Below are positions 24,146 to 32,421 of a stretch of 64,000 bases of DNA, one piece after another. This stretch comes from JAHEEL01 sp963785245. Lineage in GTDB: Bacteria; Actinomycetota; Acidimicrobiia; Spongiisociales; UBA5794. The position numbers were made by a program, and so were the translations under genes. Where the stretch lies: assembly GCA_963785245.1 (NCBI GenBank), contig CAWAUO010000006.1:1-64000 (forward strand). The letters are read 5' to 3'. The notes below the pieces were generated by a model. It was not told the origin of the DNA and made no database searches. It saw only the letters and a program-made list of their open reading frames with translations. Each line of letters opens with the position of its first letter. Position 1 is the stretch's first letter.

Positions 24146-25606
24146 CTAGGCCTGGTCGACCTGCGCGTTGAAGGACTCGATCATCTCGTCGATCGGATCC
24201 GCCATCACCTGGATGCTGGTCCAGTATTCCGGGTCATACCACTGGGCCTGAATCTCCTCGTAGGTCTTGCCCTGCTGCTCAACCCACGTGTAGTACTTCA
24301 GGTTGTGGATCCGCTTCTTCTCGTAGTAGCCGAGTTCCTGCATATTGGCGAGGCTCTGTCCCATCAAGTACTGGTGATAGGCCGCGGCGGCATCAAGCGC
24401 GGTGAACTCCCCACGCTCGTCGTTCAGCTCCTCGAGGCGTGACTGGTACATCTCCATCGAATCAGTCGCAACGGTCATCACAACGTCGTTCCCGGTCAGC
24501 TCGTAGAACTTGGCAAACTTGACCGCCATGAGCATGTTCGCTACACAGGAGATGCCAAGAAGCGGGAGCTTCTCGATGAACTCTGGCGACACGCCCTGTT
24601 CAGCGAGGTACGCGTGCCCGGCGGGTTCGTTGAAGAGCCGGATGAGGCTGATCGATGCCTCATCATCGATGGCGATCGCCATATCAGTGTTGCGTACGTT
24701 GTGGATCCATGGGATGTGCTTGTCGCCGATCCCTTCGATCCGATGCTCTCCGAAGCCGTTCACGAGCATCGTCGGGCACTCGGAGGCCTCACCAGCTGCG
24801 ATCTTCGAGTTGGGATAGACCTGCTTCAGGTAGTCGCCCGAGCCGATCGTGCCCGCGGAGCCGGTGGCCAGCGTTACGCCTGCGAACCGGTCGTTCGGAC
24901 CCATCACCTCGTCGAGCACCTCAACCATGGCGGGCCCGGTGACCGAGTAGTGCCAAAGGTAGTTTCCAAACTCGTCGAACTGGTTGAAGATGACGAGATC
25001 TTCACCGGATGCCCGGAGCTCGTTGCACTTGTCGAAGATCTCCTTGACGTTGGACTCGCTTCCCGGCGTCTTGATGATCTCGCCTGCCACGCTCTCGAGC
25101 CAATGGAAGCGCTCGGCGCTCATGCCCTCTGGGAGAATCGCGATCGACTCACAGGCGAGCAGATTCGAGTCGTATGCCCCGCCGCGACAGTAGTTGCCGG
25201 TCGACGGCCACACAGCCTTCTGCGTTGCCGGATCGAACTGGCCGCTCACGAGTCTCGGCGCCAGGCAGCCGAAGGCCGCTCCGACTTTGTGGGCACCGGT
25301 CGGGAACCACTTGCCCTCAAGCATCACGATGCGGGCGTCGACTCCGCTGATCGCAGAAGGAACCTCGAGATAGTTCACACCGCCGAAGCCGCCGCCGGTT
25401 GGGGTCGGGTCGTTGTGCCAGTTGATGCGATACAGGTTGATGGGATCCAGATCCCAGAGACCCACACTCCCGAGGCGCGTCTTGACATCGTCCGGAATGA
25501 GGCTCGGATCCCGCATCTGCTTGAAGGTGGGGATCTTGAAGTCGCGCACCTTCGCCCGCTGGACGGCAGACTTCAGTACGGTTTCATTGACGGTGAGATC
25601 GATCAT
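24146..25606 (-). CDS. Fold-type II PLP-dependent enzyme, TrpB/lyase-like
   Basis: A 486-residue PLP enzyme of the tryptophan synthase beta superfamily. The Schiff-base lysine is Lys107 in FPTGAHKVGAAFG, and GSAGTIGSGD near 260 fits the cofactor phosphate loop. It is longer than usual cysteine synthase or diaminopropionate lyase (about 320-400) with a distinct C-terminal extension from about 400. I cannot assign its substrate. It is the last gene of a coupled operon with a transcarbamoylase, carbamate kinase and a threonine synthase-like enzyme, so it probably acts on an amino acid made in carbamoyl-group catabolism, the place filled by YgeX (diaminopropionate ammonia-lyase) in E. coli. Confidence 0.75.
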   Translation of the reverse strand: MIDLTVNETVLKSAVQRAKVRDFKIPTFKQMRDPSLIPDDVKTRLGSVGLWDLDPINLYRINWHNDPTPTGGGFGGVNYLEVPSAISGVDARIVMLEGKWFPTGAHKVGAAFGCLAPRLVSGQFDPATQKAVWPSTGNYCRGGAYDSNLLACESIAILPEGMSAERFHWLESVAGEIIKTPGSESNVKEIFDKCNELRASGEDLVIFNQFDEFGNYLWHYSVTGPAMVEVLDEVMGPNDRFAGVTLATGSAGTIGSGDYLKQVYPNSKIAAGEASECPTMLVNGFGEHRIEGIGDKHIPWIHNVRNTDMAIAIDDEASISLIRLFNEPAGHAYLAEQGVSPEFIEKLPLLGISCVANMLMAVKFAKFYELTGNDVVMTVATDSMEMYQSRLEELNDERGEFTALDAAAAYHQYLMGQSLANMQELGYYEKKRIHNLKYYTWVEQQGKTYEEIQAQWYDPEYWTSIQVMADPIDEMIESFNAQVDQA

Positions 25607-26874
25607 GACCGATGGTCCTTTCGGTTTTGGAGTGCTGCTTTGAGTGCTTCGAGGTTTGGGTCGACTCTCATTGGTTCGGTGCCGACTGACGCGACGGCCT
25701 TCATCGCCGAGGCGACGTCCTTGAGCCCGCTTCCGGTCGCAAGGATCACGACGCGATCTTCAGATCCGACGAGTCCGCGCTCAACTGCGGCAACCAAGCC
25801 GGCATACGGCGTTGCTCCTGCGGGTTCCGCGAACACACCGGAGCCGCGAGCGAGCGTTGGGATGGCCGCCAGGATCTCGTCGTCGGAGACGCGGAGATAC
25901 GCTCCCCCGGTCTCGGTGACGGCGGCCATGGCCTTGATCCGATCGCGCGGCAGGTCCGCACTAATCGAATCGGCAATCGTGTCTGCGGATATCGGCGCCT
26001 TCGTCAACACGTCCTCGCCGCTCTCGAATGCCTGGACGAGGTAGTCGCTGCCTGCGGACTGAATCCCGAAAATGCGAGGCATCCCGTCGATCCAGCCGAG
26101 CGCGAACGCGTCCTTCATCGCCTTGTGAACGCCTCCGATGATGGAGCCGTCACCGACGCTCACGAAGATCGCGTCGGGGGCATCCCATCCGAGGTCTTCG
26201 AGGATCTCGAGACCAGCAGTCTTCTTCCCCTCGGTCATGAACGGGTTGTACCCCGTGTTGCGGTTGTACCAGCCGTACTCGGCCGACGCTTCCATGCACA
26301 ATTCGAAGGCGTCGCCGTAGTTTCCGTTGACGAGCGCGACGGTCGAACCGTATGCGAGGAGTTGGGCAATCTTGGCCTCCGGCGCTGACGCCGGGACGAA
26401 GATGACGTTCTTCTGACCGACGCTGGCCGAGATTCCGGAGAGCGCCGCTGCGGCGTTACCGGTCGAAGCCGTGGTCACAACGTCGGCGTTGCGTTCCTGT
26501 GCCTTCACGACGGCCATCGCGGACGCACGATCCTTGAGCGAAGCGGTCGGTTCGCGACCCTCGTCCTTGACCCACACCCGTGCCACGCCGACTTCTTCAG
26601 CGAGTCGCGGGGCATCGTAGAGGGGGGTCCCCCCGACGGTCAGCGGCGGAACAACGGAGTCGTCCTCGATCGGCAGCAACGGGCGATACCGCCACATCGT
26701 GCGATCCGGATTCGCTGCCAGCGATTCCTTCGTGAACGTCTCGCCGATCCGGTCGTAGTCGTAGGTGACGTCGAGGATGCCCTCGTTGCCATGATCCGGA
26801 CAGACGTACCCGGCGAAGTCCGCCGGGTACGTCGTGCCGCAGATCACACAGGTGAGTCCGACGACATTGTTCAT
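25603..26874 (-). CDS. Threonine synthase-like PLP enzyme
   Basis: 423 residues with an N-terminal zinc ribbon (CVIC at 9-12, CPDH at 25-28), then a fold-type II PLP core with Lys114 in PTASLKDRAS, an STGNAA cofactor loop and a glycine-rich GSG near the C-terminus (ATGSGLKD). Sequence features are those of threonine synthase (O-phosphohomoserine to threonine), and the ribbon is typical of that group. But the operon (carbamate kinase before it, another PLP enzyme after it, both with ATGA overlaps) points to a catabolic role such as elimination of ammonia from an amino acid. Both options remain open. Confidence 0.8.
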   Translation of the reverse strand: MNNVVGLTCVICGTTYPADFAGYVCPDHGNEGILDVTYDYDRIGETFTKESLAANPDRTMWRYRPLLPIEDDSVVPPLTVGGTPLYDAPRLAEEVGVARVWVKDEGREPTASLKDRASAMAVVKAQERNADVVTTASTGNAAAALSGISASVGQKNVIFVPASAPEAKIAQLLAYGSTVALVNGNYGDAFELCMEASAEYGWYNRNTGYNPFMTEGKKTAGLEILEDLGWDAPDAIFVSVGDGSIIGGVHKAMKDAFALGWIDGMPRIFGIQSAGSDYLVQAFESGEDVLTKAPISADTIADSISADLPRDRIKAMAAVTETGGAYLRVSDDEILAAIPTLARGSGVFAEPAGATPYAGLVAAVERGLVGSEDRVVILATGSGLKDVASAMKAVASVGTEPMRVDPNLEALKAALQNRKDHRS

Positions 26875-27812
26875 CGAACGATCCTGGTACCGGTCTCACC
26901 GGCCATGGCGCGTTCAAGGTTCTCCGGGTTGGTGATGAGCGCTTCCTTGCCGCCGGCCTCGAGGAACTGAACGACCGCGCGCATCTTCGGCGCCATCGAC
27001 CCTTCCGCGAAGTGGCCGCCTTCGGCAAGGTACTGCTTCACCTCGGCGAGCGTGAGTTGGTCAACCCACTCTTGTTCCGGCGTGCCGAAGTTGAGGGCGA
27101 CCTGCTCGACCGCCGTGGAGATCAGCAGCAGATCGGCATCGACCTGAGCCGCCAGGAGCGCGGACGCGAGGTCCTTGTCGATCACCGCAGCGATCCCTTC
27201 GAGGTCGCCGTCCGCGTTCGTGACAACGGGGATACCGCCGCCGCCGACCGCGATCGCCACGACGCCTGCGTCGAGGAGATCACGGATGACCTCGAGTTCG
27301 ACGATCCTCATCGGTTGTGGGGACGCAACCACGCGACGCCACCCGCGGCCGGCATCCTCACGGATGTCCCAGCCTTCCTCATCGCGACGGCGCTTGGCAT
27401 GTGCCTCATCCATGAACGTGCCGATCGGCTTGCTCGGATTGGCGAAGGCCGGATCGTTCGCGTCGACCTCGACTTGCGTGACGATGGTCGCGACACTCTT
27501 GGAGATGCCGCGCTGGCGGAAGTCGTTGACCAGGTTCTGCTGCAGCATGTATCCGATCGCTCCCTGCGTGTCCGCCCCACAGAAGTCGAGCGGCACTTCG
27601 TGCAATTCGCTGCTTGCCATCTCGGATCGGCGCAGGATGAATCCAACCTGCGGCCCGTTTCCGTGTGAGATGGCCACATCCCAGCCCTGCTCGACGAGCG
27701 AGGCGATGTGATCATCGGTCTCGGCTGCGGCGAGGTACTGGTCCTGGACAGATTCGTGATCGCCATCCGGGATCAACGAATTGCCGCCGATGGCAATTAC
27801 GAGCCTCGGCAT
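26871..27812 (-). CDS. arcC: Carbamate kinase
   Basis: 313 residues of the amino-acid kinase family. Motifs: LVIAIGGNSLI at the N-terminus, SHGNGPQVG, RRVVASPQP, AVGGGGIPV and a final region EALITNPENLERA. The enzyme makes ATP and carbamate from carbamoyl phosphate and ADP. Start ATG 27812 overlaps the stop of the transcarbamoylase (TAATG). As the counterpart of YqeA in the E. coli yge cluster, it should capture energy from carbamoyl groups released by the two transcarbamoylases in this locus. Confidence 0.93.
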   Translation of the reverse strand: MPRLVIAIGGNSLIPDGDHESVQDQYLAAAETDDHIASLVEQGWDVAISHGNGPQVGFILRRSEMASSELHEVPLDFCGADTQGAIGYMLQQNLVNDFRQRGISKSVATIVTQVEVDANDPAFANPSKPIGTFMDEAHAKRRRDEEGWDIREDAGRGWRRVVASPQPMRIVELEVIRDLLDAGVVAIAVGGGGIPVVTNADGDLEGIAAVIDKDLASALLAAQVDADLLLISTAVEQVALNFGTPEQEWVDQLTLAEVKQYLAEGGHFAEGSMAPKMRAVVQFLEAGGKEALITNPENLERAMAGETGTRIVR

Positions 27813-28762
27813 TACTCCCACGACCCCAGGACGGAGGACAGGAGGGCCATGCGCATGACAACGCCGTTGTAGGCCTCTTGCCAGTAGCGGGCGTGGCGGG
27901 AGTCGTCGACCTCGGGGAGGAGTTCGTCGCGCCGCGGCAGCGAGTGGAGGATGATGGAGCTGCTCTTGGCCCTCGTCATGACCTCAGACGTCACCTGGTA
28001 CTTGTCCGACGTGCGGGCGTAGACCTCTTGTTTCTCCTGGCGGGCCTGCGTGTAGTCGGGCTGGACGACCGGCTCCATGTAGATGACGTCGGCCTCAGCA
28101 ATGGCCTCGTCGATGTGGTCGACGATGCGGTAGTTGGTGCCCTTCTCGTCGAGTTCGGCAAGGAACTCGGGGAGCGGCGACATCTCTTCGGGGGCCAGGA
28201 TGATCATCTCGGCATCGAACTGCGACAGTGCGTACCCAAGCGAGTGCATGGTGCGCATGCGATGGTCACCGACAGCGAGGAACGTCTTGCCGTCGACCGA
28301 TCCCATCTCCTTGGTGACCGTGTAGAGGTCGGTGAGGATCTGGGTCGGGTGCTCGCCCCAACCGTCGCCGCCGTTGATGACGGGGATTGAAGACCAGCGT
28401 GCGGCCTCGTGCGGTGCGCCCTGGTCGAAGTGGCGCATCACGATGACGTCGCCGTAGTACTCGAGCATGTGGACGGTGTCCTTGATGGACTCCTGATAGA
28501 AGTCGCCGGCACGGGTCATCTTGGCATCGGAGAAACCGGTCACGGCGCCGCCGAGGCGGTGCATGGCGGCTTCGTGTGCGAGGCGGGTGCGGGTCGATGG
28601 CTGGTAGAAGGCGGTGACCATCGTCTTGTGCTTGAGAAGATCGGTGTTGCGACGCTCACGAGCAATGGGCTCGAGGCGGTCGGCAATCTCGAAGAGATGG
28701 AAGAACTCGTTCCGTTCGAAGTCCTTCAATGAAAGGATGTCCCGTCCGGCGAAGCTGCGCAT
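27812..28762 (-). CDS. Aspartate carbamoyltransferase-like transcarbamoylase
   Basis: 316 residues with the carbamoyl-phosphate site PSTRTRLAHEAAM near 56 and HPTQILTDLYT near 138, the latter typical of aspartate carbamoyltransferase, plus HSLPRRDEL near 275. No pyrimidine genes are nearby; it is first in an operon with carbamate kinase and two PLP enzymes, so a catabolic direction (carbamoyl compound plus phosphate to carbamoyl phosphate) is more likely than pyrimidine synthesis. That is inference. It diverges from the GntR gene and shares an operator-like sequence with it. Confidence 0.85.
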   Translation of the reverse strand: MRSFAGRDILSLKDFERNEFFHLFEIADRLEPIARERRNTDLLKHKTMVTAFYQPSTRTRLAHEAAMHRLGGAVTGFSDAKMTRAGDFYQESIKDTVHMLEYYGDVIVMRHFDQGAPHEAARWSSIPVINGGDGWGEHPTQILTDLYTVTKEMGSVDGKTFLAVGDHRMRTMHSLGYALSQFDAEMIILAPEEMSPLPEFLAELDEKGTNYRIVDHIDEAIAEADVIYMEPVVQPDYTQARQEKQEVYARTSDKYQVTSEVMTRAKSSSIILHSLPRRDELLPEVDDSRHARYWQEAYNGVVMRMALLSSVLGSWE

Positions 28763-28793
28763 GCGTGCCCTCCTGAGGCTCGGCTTGGTGGAT

Positions 28794-28804
28794 TGGTCAT
28801 ACCA
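28794..28804. promoter_or_regulatory. GntR-type operator TGGTCATACCA
   Basis: The 11-bp palindrome TGGT-CAT-ACCA lies in the 81-bp gap between the divergent transcarbamoylase gene and the GntR-family regulator. TGGT-N-ACCA is the half-site style used by FadR/HutC regulators. Position and symmetry suggest that the regulator represses both its own gene and the catabolic operon until the inducer is present. Confidence 0.6.
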
Positions 28805-28843
28805 TAGTACGATATGCTCACCGTACGCCAGTCAAGGTTCTGC

Positions 28844-29575
28844 ATGATCACCCGAAACCCATCGCTCACCGACCAGGTGAAGGCGCACATCAAGCAGCGG
28901 ATCGTCAACGACGGCTTCGAAGAAGGGCGCATCCCACCCGAGACCGAACTGGCGACCGATCTCGGCGTGAGCCGCACCACCATCCGCGATGCCCTCAGCC
29001 GACTGGAGCACGAGGGAACGATCTACCGCAGACAAGGAGCGGGGACGTTCGTCAACGAGCCGGGCCTACAGATCCGATCCCGCCTCGAGGACATCTGGTC
29101 CTACGAGCAGGTCCTTGAGGATCACGGCTACGTGCCGTCGATCCTGGTGCTCTCCTCCGGCGAAGCCGCCGCCGACTCCCCCACCCGCGAGGCGCTCGGC
29201 CTCGAAGAGGACGAGCGTGTTCTCGTCATCGAGAAGGTCTTCCGCGAAGACGAGGCTCCCGTCATGCTGACCATCAATCGCATCCCCACCCGGATCGTCA
29301 GCGACGCCGAATACAAGAATGACGAGGCGATGCCGGTCTACGAGTTCCTCGAGGACCACTGTGACCGCACCCTCGGTTATTACCTCTCAGAGATCATTCC
29401 CGTAGCCCTCGACGCCGAAACAGCGAAGAAGCTCGGGGTTGAGTCCGGTACGTTGGCGATCTCGTTCGACGAGATCGGCTTCGACCAGAACAACGAGCCC
29501 ATCGTGAGGGCGACGTCGTATTTCCGCGACGACCTCCTCCGATTCCGGCTCATACGTAGGAGAAGCGGGGCGTAG
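28844..29575 (+). CDS. GntR-family regulator, HutC/UTRA type
   Basis: Start ATG 28844, preceded by AAGG; an upstream ATG at 28814 is possible. The 243 residues comprise a winged helix (about 5-70: ITRNPSLTDQVKAHIKQRIV ... LGVSRTTIRDALSRLEHEGTI) and a UTRA ligand domain (about 85-240). HutC-type members sense catabolic intermediates such as urocanate or phosphosugars. Its position between two divergent transcription units with transcarbamoylases suggests it senses a ureido or purine breakdown product. That ligand is inference. Confidence 0.88.
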   Translation: MITRNPSLTDQVKAHIKQRIVNDGFEEGRIPPETELATDLGVSRTTIRDALSRLEHEGTIYRRQGAGTFVNEPGLQIRSRLEDIWSYEQVLEDHGYVPSILVLSSGEAAADSPTREALGLEEDERVLVIEKVFREDEAPVMLTINRIPTRIVSDAEYKNDEAMPVYEFLEDHCDRTLGYYLSEIIPVALDAETAKKLGVESGTLAISFDEIGFDQNNEPIVRATSYFRDDLLRFRLIRRRSGA

Positions 29576-29615
29576 GCCTCACCGAACAAGCCTTCGGGCT
29601 GCAAAGGAGCAGTTG

Positions 29616-30590
29616 ATGCAGACCTATCTGCACGGTCGCGACATGATCACGACCCAGGAATGGACCAAGGACGAACTCGACACCATCATCGATGTCGCCC
29701 TCGACCTCAAGCGCAAGCGCGCACTCAACGAGCCGCACGCGCTCCTGCGGGACAAAGTCCTCGCGATGCTGTTCTTCTTCTCAAGCACGAGGACCCGCGC
29801 AAGCTTCGAGGCCGGCATGGCCCAACTCGGCGGCCATGCGATGTTCCTCGACTCCACCAGCACGCAGATCGGCCACGGTGACACGTGGAAAGAGATCGGA
29901 GAGATCCTCGGCCGCTACGACGACGGCATCGCGATCCGCAATGTTGACTGGGGCATCGGCAACCAGTACATCCGAGCGGTTGCAGAGGCCAGCCGGACGC
30001 CCGTCCTCAACATGCAGTGCGATCTCTACCACCCCTTCCAGGCACTCGCCGACCTGCTCACCGTCATCGAGCAGAAGGGTGATCCCCGGAAGCTGACGTT
30101 CAACATGAGCTACGCATACGCGGCCAGCTATCAGAAGCCGATCAGCGTTCCGCAGAGCGTCATCCTCTTGATGACCCGCTACGGCGCCAACGTCCGCCTG
30201 ACCCGTCCGCCGGAGTTCAAGCTCATGCCCGAGGTCATCGCTCAGGCCGAGGAGAACGCCAAGAACTCGCACGGATCGTTCGAGATCGTCGAGGACTTCG
30301 ACGATGGTATGGCCGGTGCCGACGTCGTGTACGCGAAGGCGTGGGGCTCCATGCTCACCACCTCCGACCACGAGGAGTCCGCAGCCATCTCGGCGAAGTA
30401 CCAGGACTGGATCGTCGACCCGCGGCGTATGGGGATGGCAGACGAGGACGCCATCTACATGCATCCGCTCCCTGCTGACCGCAATGTCGAGGTTGCCGAC
30501 GCCGTCATCGACGGCCGCTGGAGTCGTGTCTATGACCAGGCGGAGAATCGCCTCCACGCACAGAAGGCCGTGATGGCGCTCACGATGTAG
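29616..30590 (+). CDS. ygeW: YgeW-like transcarbamoylase
   Basis: 324 residues; ATG 29616 has AAAGGAG at ideal spacing. Carbamoyl-phosphate motif SSTRTRASFE near 57. The middle part (MQCDLYHPFQALADL, YAASYQKPISVPQSVILLMTRYG, EFKLMPEVIAQAEENAK, DVVYAKAWGS) follows the knotted YgeW transcarbamoylase of E. coli rather than ornithine carbamoyltransferase; the C-terminal motif is HPLPADRN. YgeW belongs to the purine/urate breakdown cluster of gut bacteria, where it transfers a carbamoyl group to give carbamoyl phosphate. It directly follows the regulator and precedes gdhA. Confidence 0.85.
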   Translation: MQTYLHGRDMITTQEWTKDELDTIIDVALDLKRKRALNEPHALLRDKVLAMLFFFSSTRTRASFEAGMAQLGGHAMFLDSTSTQIGHGDTWKEIGEILGRYDDGIAIRNVDWGIGNQYIRAVAEASRTPVLNMQCDLYHPFQALADLLTVIEQKGDPRKLTFNMSYAYAASYQKPISVPQSVILLMTRYGANVRLTRPPEFKLMPEVIAQAEENAKNSHGSFEIVEDFDDGMAGADVVYAKAWGSMLTTSDHEESAAISAKYQDWIVDPRRMGMADEDAIYMHPLPADRNVEVADAVIDGRWSRVYDQAENRLHAQKAVMALTM

Positions 30591-30635
30591 GCGTTATCGT
30601 TGGTTCGTTGAATCACCCACGAAAGGACGAGTGAG

Positions 30636-31982
30636 GTGCAGCAGCAGTCCGTCGCCGGTTTCATGGATCATCTGATCGAGAGGACCCCAGCCCAGTTCGA
30701 GTTCCATCAGGCAACTCGCGAGGTCATCGAGTCGGTCTGGCCGCTCTTGGAGAGTCAGCCGGAGTATCTGGAGGAGAAGATCCCCCACCGCATGGTGGAG
30801 GCCGAGAGGATCATCATCTTCCGGGTCCCCTGGGTCGACGATGTGGGGACGGTTCAGGTGAACCGTGGCTACCGCGTCGAGATGAACAGCGCGATCGGCC
30901 CATACAAGGGCGGCCTGCGCTTTCACCCCACGGTGAATCTTGGCGTCCTGAAGTTCCTCGCGTTCGAGCAGGTCTTCAAGAACGCCCTGACGACCCTCCC
31001 CCTGGGAGGCGGCAAGGGCGGCTCGGATTTCGACCCGAAGGGGAAGAGCGACTGCGAGGTCATGCGCTTCTGCCAATCCTTCATGAGTGAGCTATACCGA
31101 CACATTGGTCCCCGCACCGATGTCCCAGCCGGGGACATCGGTGTTGGTGGCCGTGAGATCGGATTCCTCTTTGGCCAGTACAAGAAGCTGGCAAACGAGT
31201 TTGCAGGGATCCTCACCGGCAAGGGCCTCGAGTGGGGCGGCAGCCGCATTCGGCCCGAATCCACCGGCTACGGCACGGTGTACTTCACCGAAGAGATGTT
31301 GCGCGCCCAGGACGACACCATTTCCGGGAAGAACGTCCTCGTCTCCGGATCGGGCAACGTTGCCCAGTATGCAGTCGAGAACCTGAACCGTCTCGGCGCC
31401 ACCGCCGTGACCCTGTCGGATTCGGGCGGCTTCATCTACGACCCCGATGGGATCGACGCGGAGAAGCTCGCCTGGGTAATGGATCTGAAGAACGTACGCC
31501 GCGGCCGGATCAGCGAGTACGCCGAACACTTCGGTGTCGACTACTACCCCGGGATGCGTCCCTGGGCTGTCGAAGGCGCCGAGATCGCGCTCCCCTGCGC
31601 GACGCAGAACGAGGTGAGCCTTGAAGACGCCCGGCACCTCGTCAACAACGGCGTTCGCGTCGTCGCCGAGGGTGCGAACATGCCGACGGAACCCGATGCC
31701 GTTCATTTCCTCATGGGGAACAACGTGCTGTTCGGACCGGGCAAGGCAGCGAACGCCGGCGGTGTCGCGACCAGCGGCCTCGAGATGGCGCAGAACGCCG
31801 AGTTCACGCAATGGACACGCGAAGATGTTGACGCGAGGCTTCTCGGCATCATGACCGACATTCACAACAACGCCAGGACGACGGCCGAGGAGTTCGGAGT
31901 GCCGAACGACTACGTGGTCGGCGCCAACATCGCAGGGTTCCGCAAGGTGGCCGATGCGATGATGGACCAAGGCGTCGTCTAA
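30636..31982 (+). CDS. gdhA: Glutamate dehydrogenase (hexameric, gdhA type)
   Basis: 448 residues, the normal length of the bacterial hexameric enzyme. Substrate region RGYRVEMNSAIGPYKGGLRFHP, catalytic LPLGGGKGGSDFDPKGKSD, GPRTDVPAGDIGVGGREIG and a Rossmann GSGNVAQYA. It interconverts glutamate with 2-oxoglutarate and ammonium. GTG 30636 is preceded by AAAGGA. As second gene of the operon after ygeW it probably captures the ammonia released by purine/hydantoin breakdown. Confidence 0.95.
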   Translation: MQQQSVAGFMDHLIERTPAQFEFHQATREVIESVWPLLESQPEYLEEKIPHRMVEAERIIIFRVPWVDDVGTVQVNRGYRVEMNSAIGPYKGGLRFHPTVNLGVLKFLAFEQVFKNALTTLPLGGGKGGSDFDPKGKSDCEVMRFCQSFMSELYRHIGPRTDVPAGDIGVGGREIGFLFGQYKKLANEFAGILTGKGLEWGGSRIRPESTGYGTVYFTEEMLRAQDDTISGKNVLVSGSGNVAQYAVENLNRLGATAVTLSDSGGFIYDPDGIDAEKLAWVMDLKNVRRGRISEYAEHFGVDYYPGMRPWAVEGAEIALPCATQNEVSLEDARHLVNNGVRVVAEGANMPTEPDAVHFLMGNNVLFGPGKAANAGGVATSGLEMAQNAEFTQWTREDVDARLLGIMTDIHNNARTTAEEFGVPNDYVVGANIAGFRKVADAMMDQGVV

Positions 31983-31994
31983 GGAGGCCCCACC

Positions 31995-32384
31995 ATGAGA
32001 AAGATCGTTGGCTACTTCGAAGGTACCGACTCGACATTGCTGACCGGCCTCGTTTGCGATGGGCACGACACGGTGCCGATCTCGAACGGCTTCGACAACC
32101 ACGGCATGCACGTGCGGATCATCAACAACGAGAACAAGATCGACCTGCTCATCGGGTACGTCCACAAGATCTTCGCTCCCGAGGACTCGGTGCAGGCCGG
32201 GGGCGTCACCTATGAGGACATCTTCCACGTGTGCCGTACCTTCGACATCCCGCTGCTGCTCGAGGTTGGTTCGGACCGGCAGGCTGCTGCACGCGACCTG
32301 TTCAACGAGATCCCCGACGTCGTCGAGTTCGTCGACCCCGGTGAGATCTTCGAGAAGGCGTGCGCGATCCTCGAGCGGATCTGA
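31995..32384 (+). CDS. Unknown conserved-looking protein in the gdhA operon
   Basis: 129 residues from ATG 31995, which has a perfect AAGGAGG ribosome binding site, 12 bp after gdhA and about 37 bp before the hydroxypyruvate reductase gene. Sequence has a clear alpha/beta pattern (KIVGYFEGTDSTLLTGLVC, IDLLIGYVHKIFAPEDS, RTFDIPLLLEVGSDRQAAARD, VVEFVDPGEIFEKACAIL). No signal peptide or membrane helix. I do not recognise a family. Its place suggests a role in amino-acid or purine nitrogen metabolism, perhaps as regulator or small enzyme. Confidence 0.7.
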   Translation: MRKIVGYFEGTDSTLLTGLVCDGHDTVPISNGFDNHGMHVRIINNENKIDLLIGYVHKIFAPEDSVQAGGVTYEDIFHVCRTFDIPLLLEVGSDRQAAARDLFNEIPDVVEFVDPGEIFEKACAILERI

Positions 32385-32421
32385 AGGCGCCCCAAAGCTG
32401 CAAGGACGAAGAAGAAAGGGG

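Noticed and set aside
24614..26044. Open frame of 476 codons on the plus strand
   Set aside because: Antisense to the two PLP enzymes, which have catalytic lysines and coupled starts. A GC-rich shadow frame.
29616..30590. Annotation as ornithine carbamoyltransferase (argF)
   Set aside because: Middle and C-terminal motifs follow YgeW, and no arginine biosynthesis genes are nearby.
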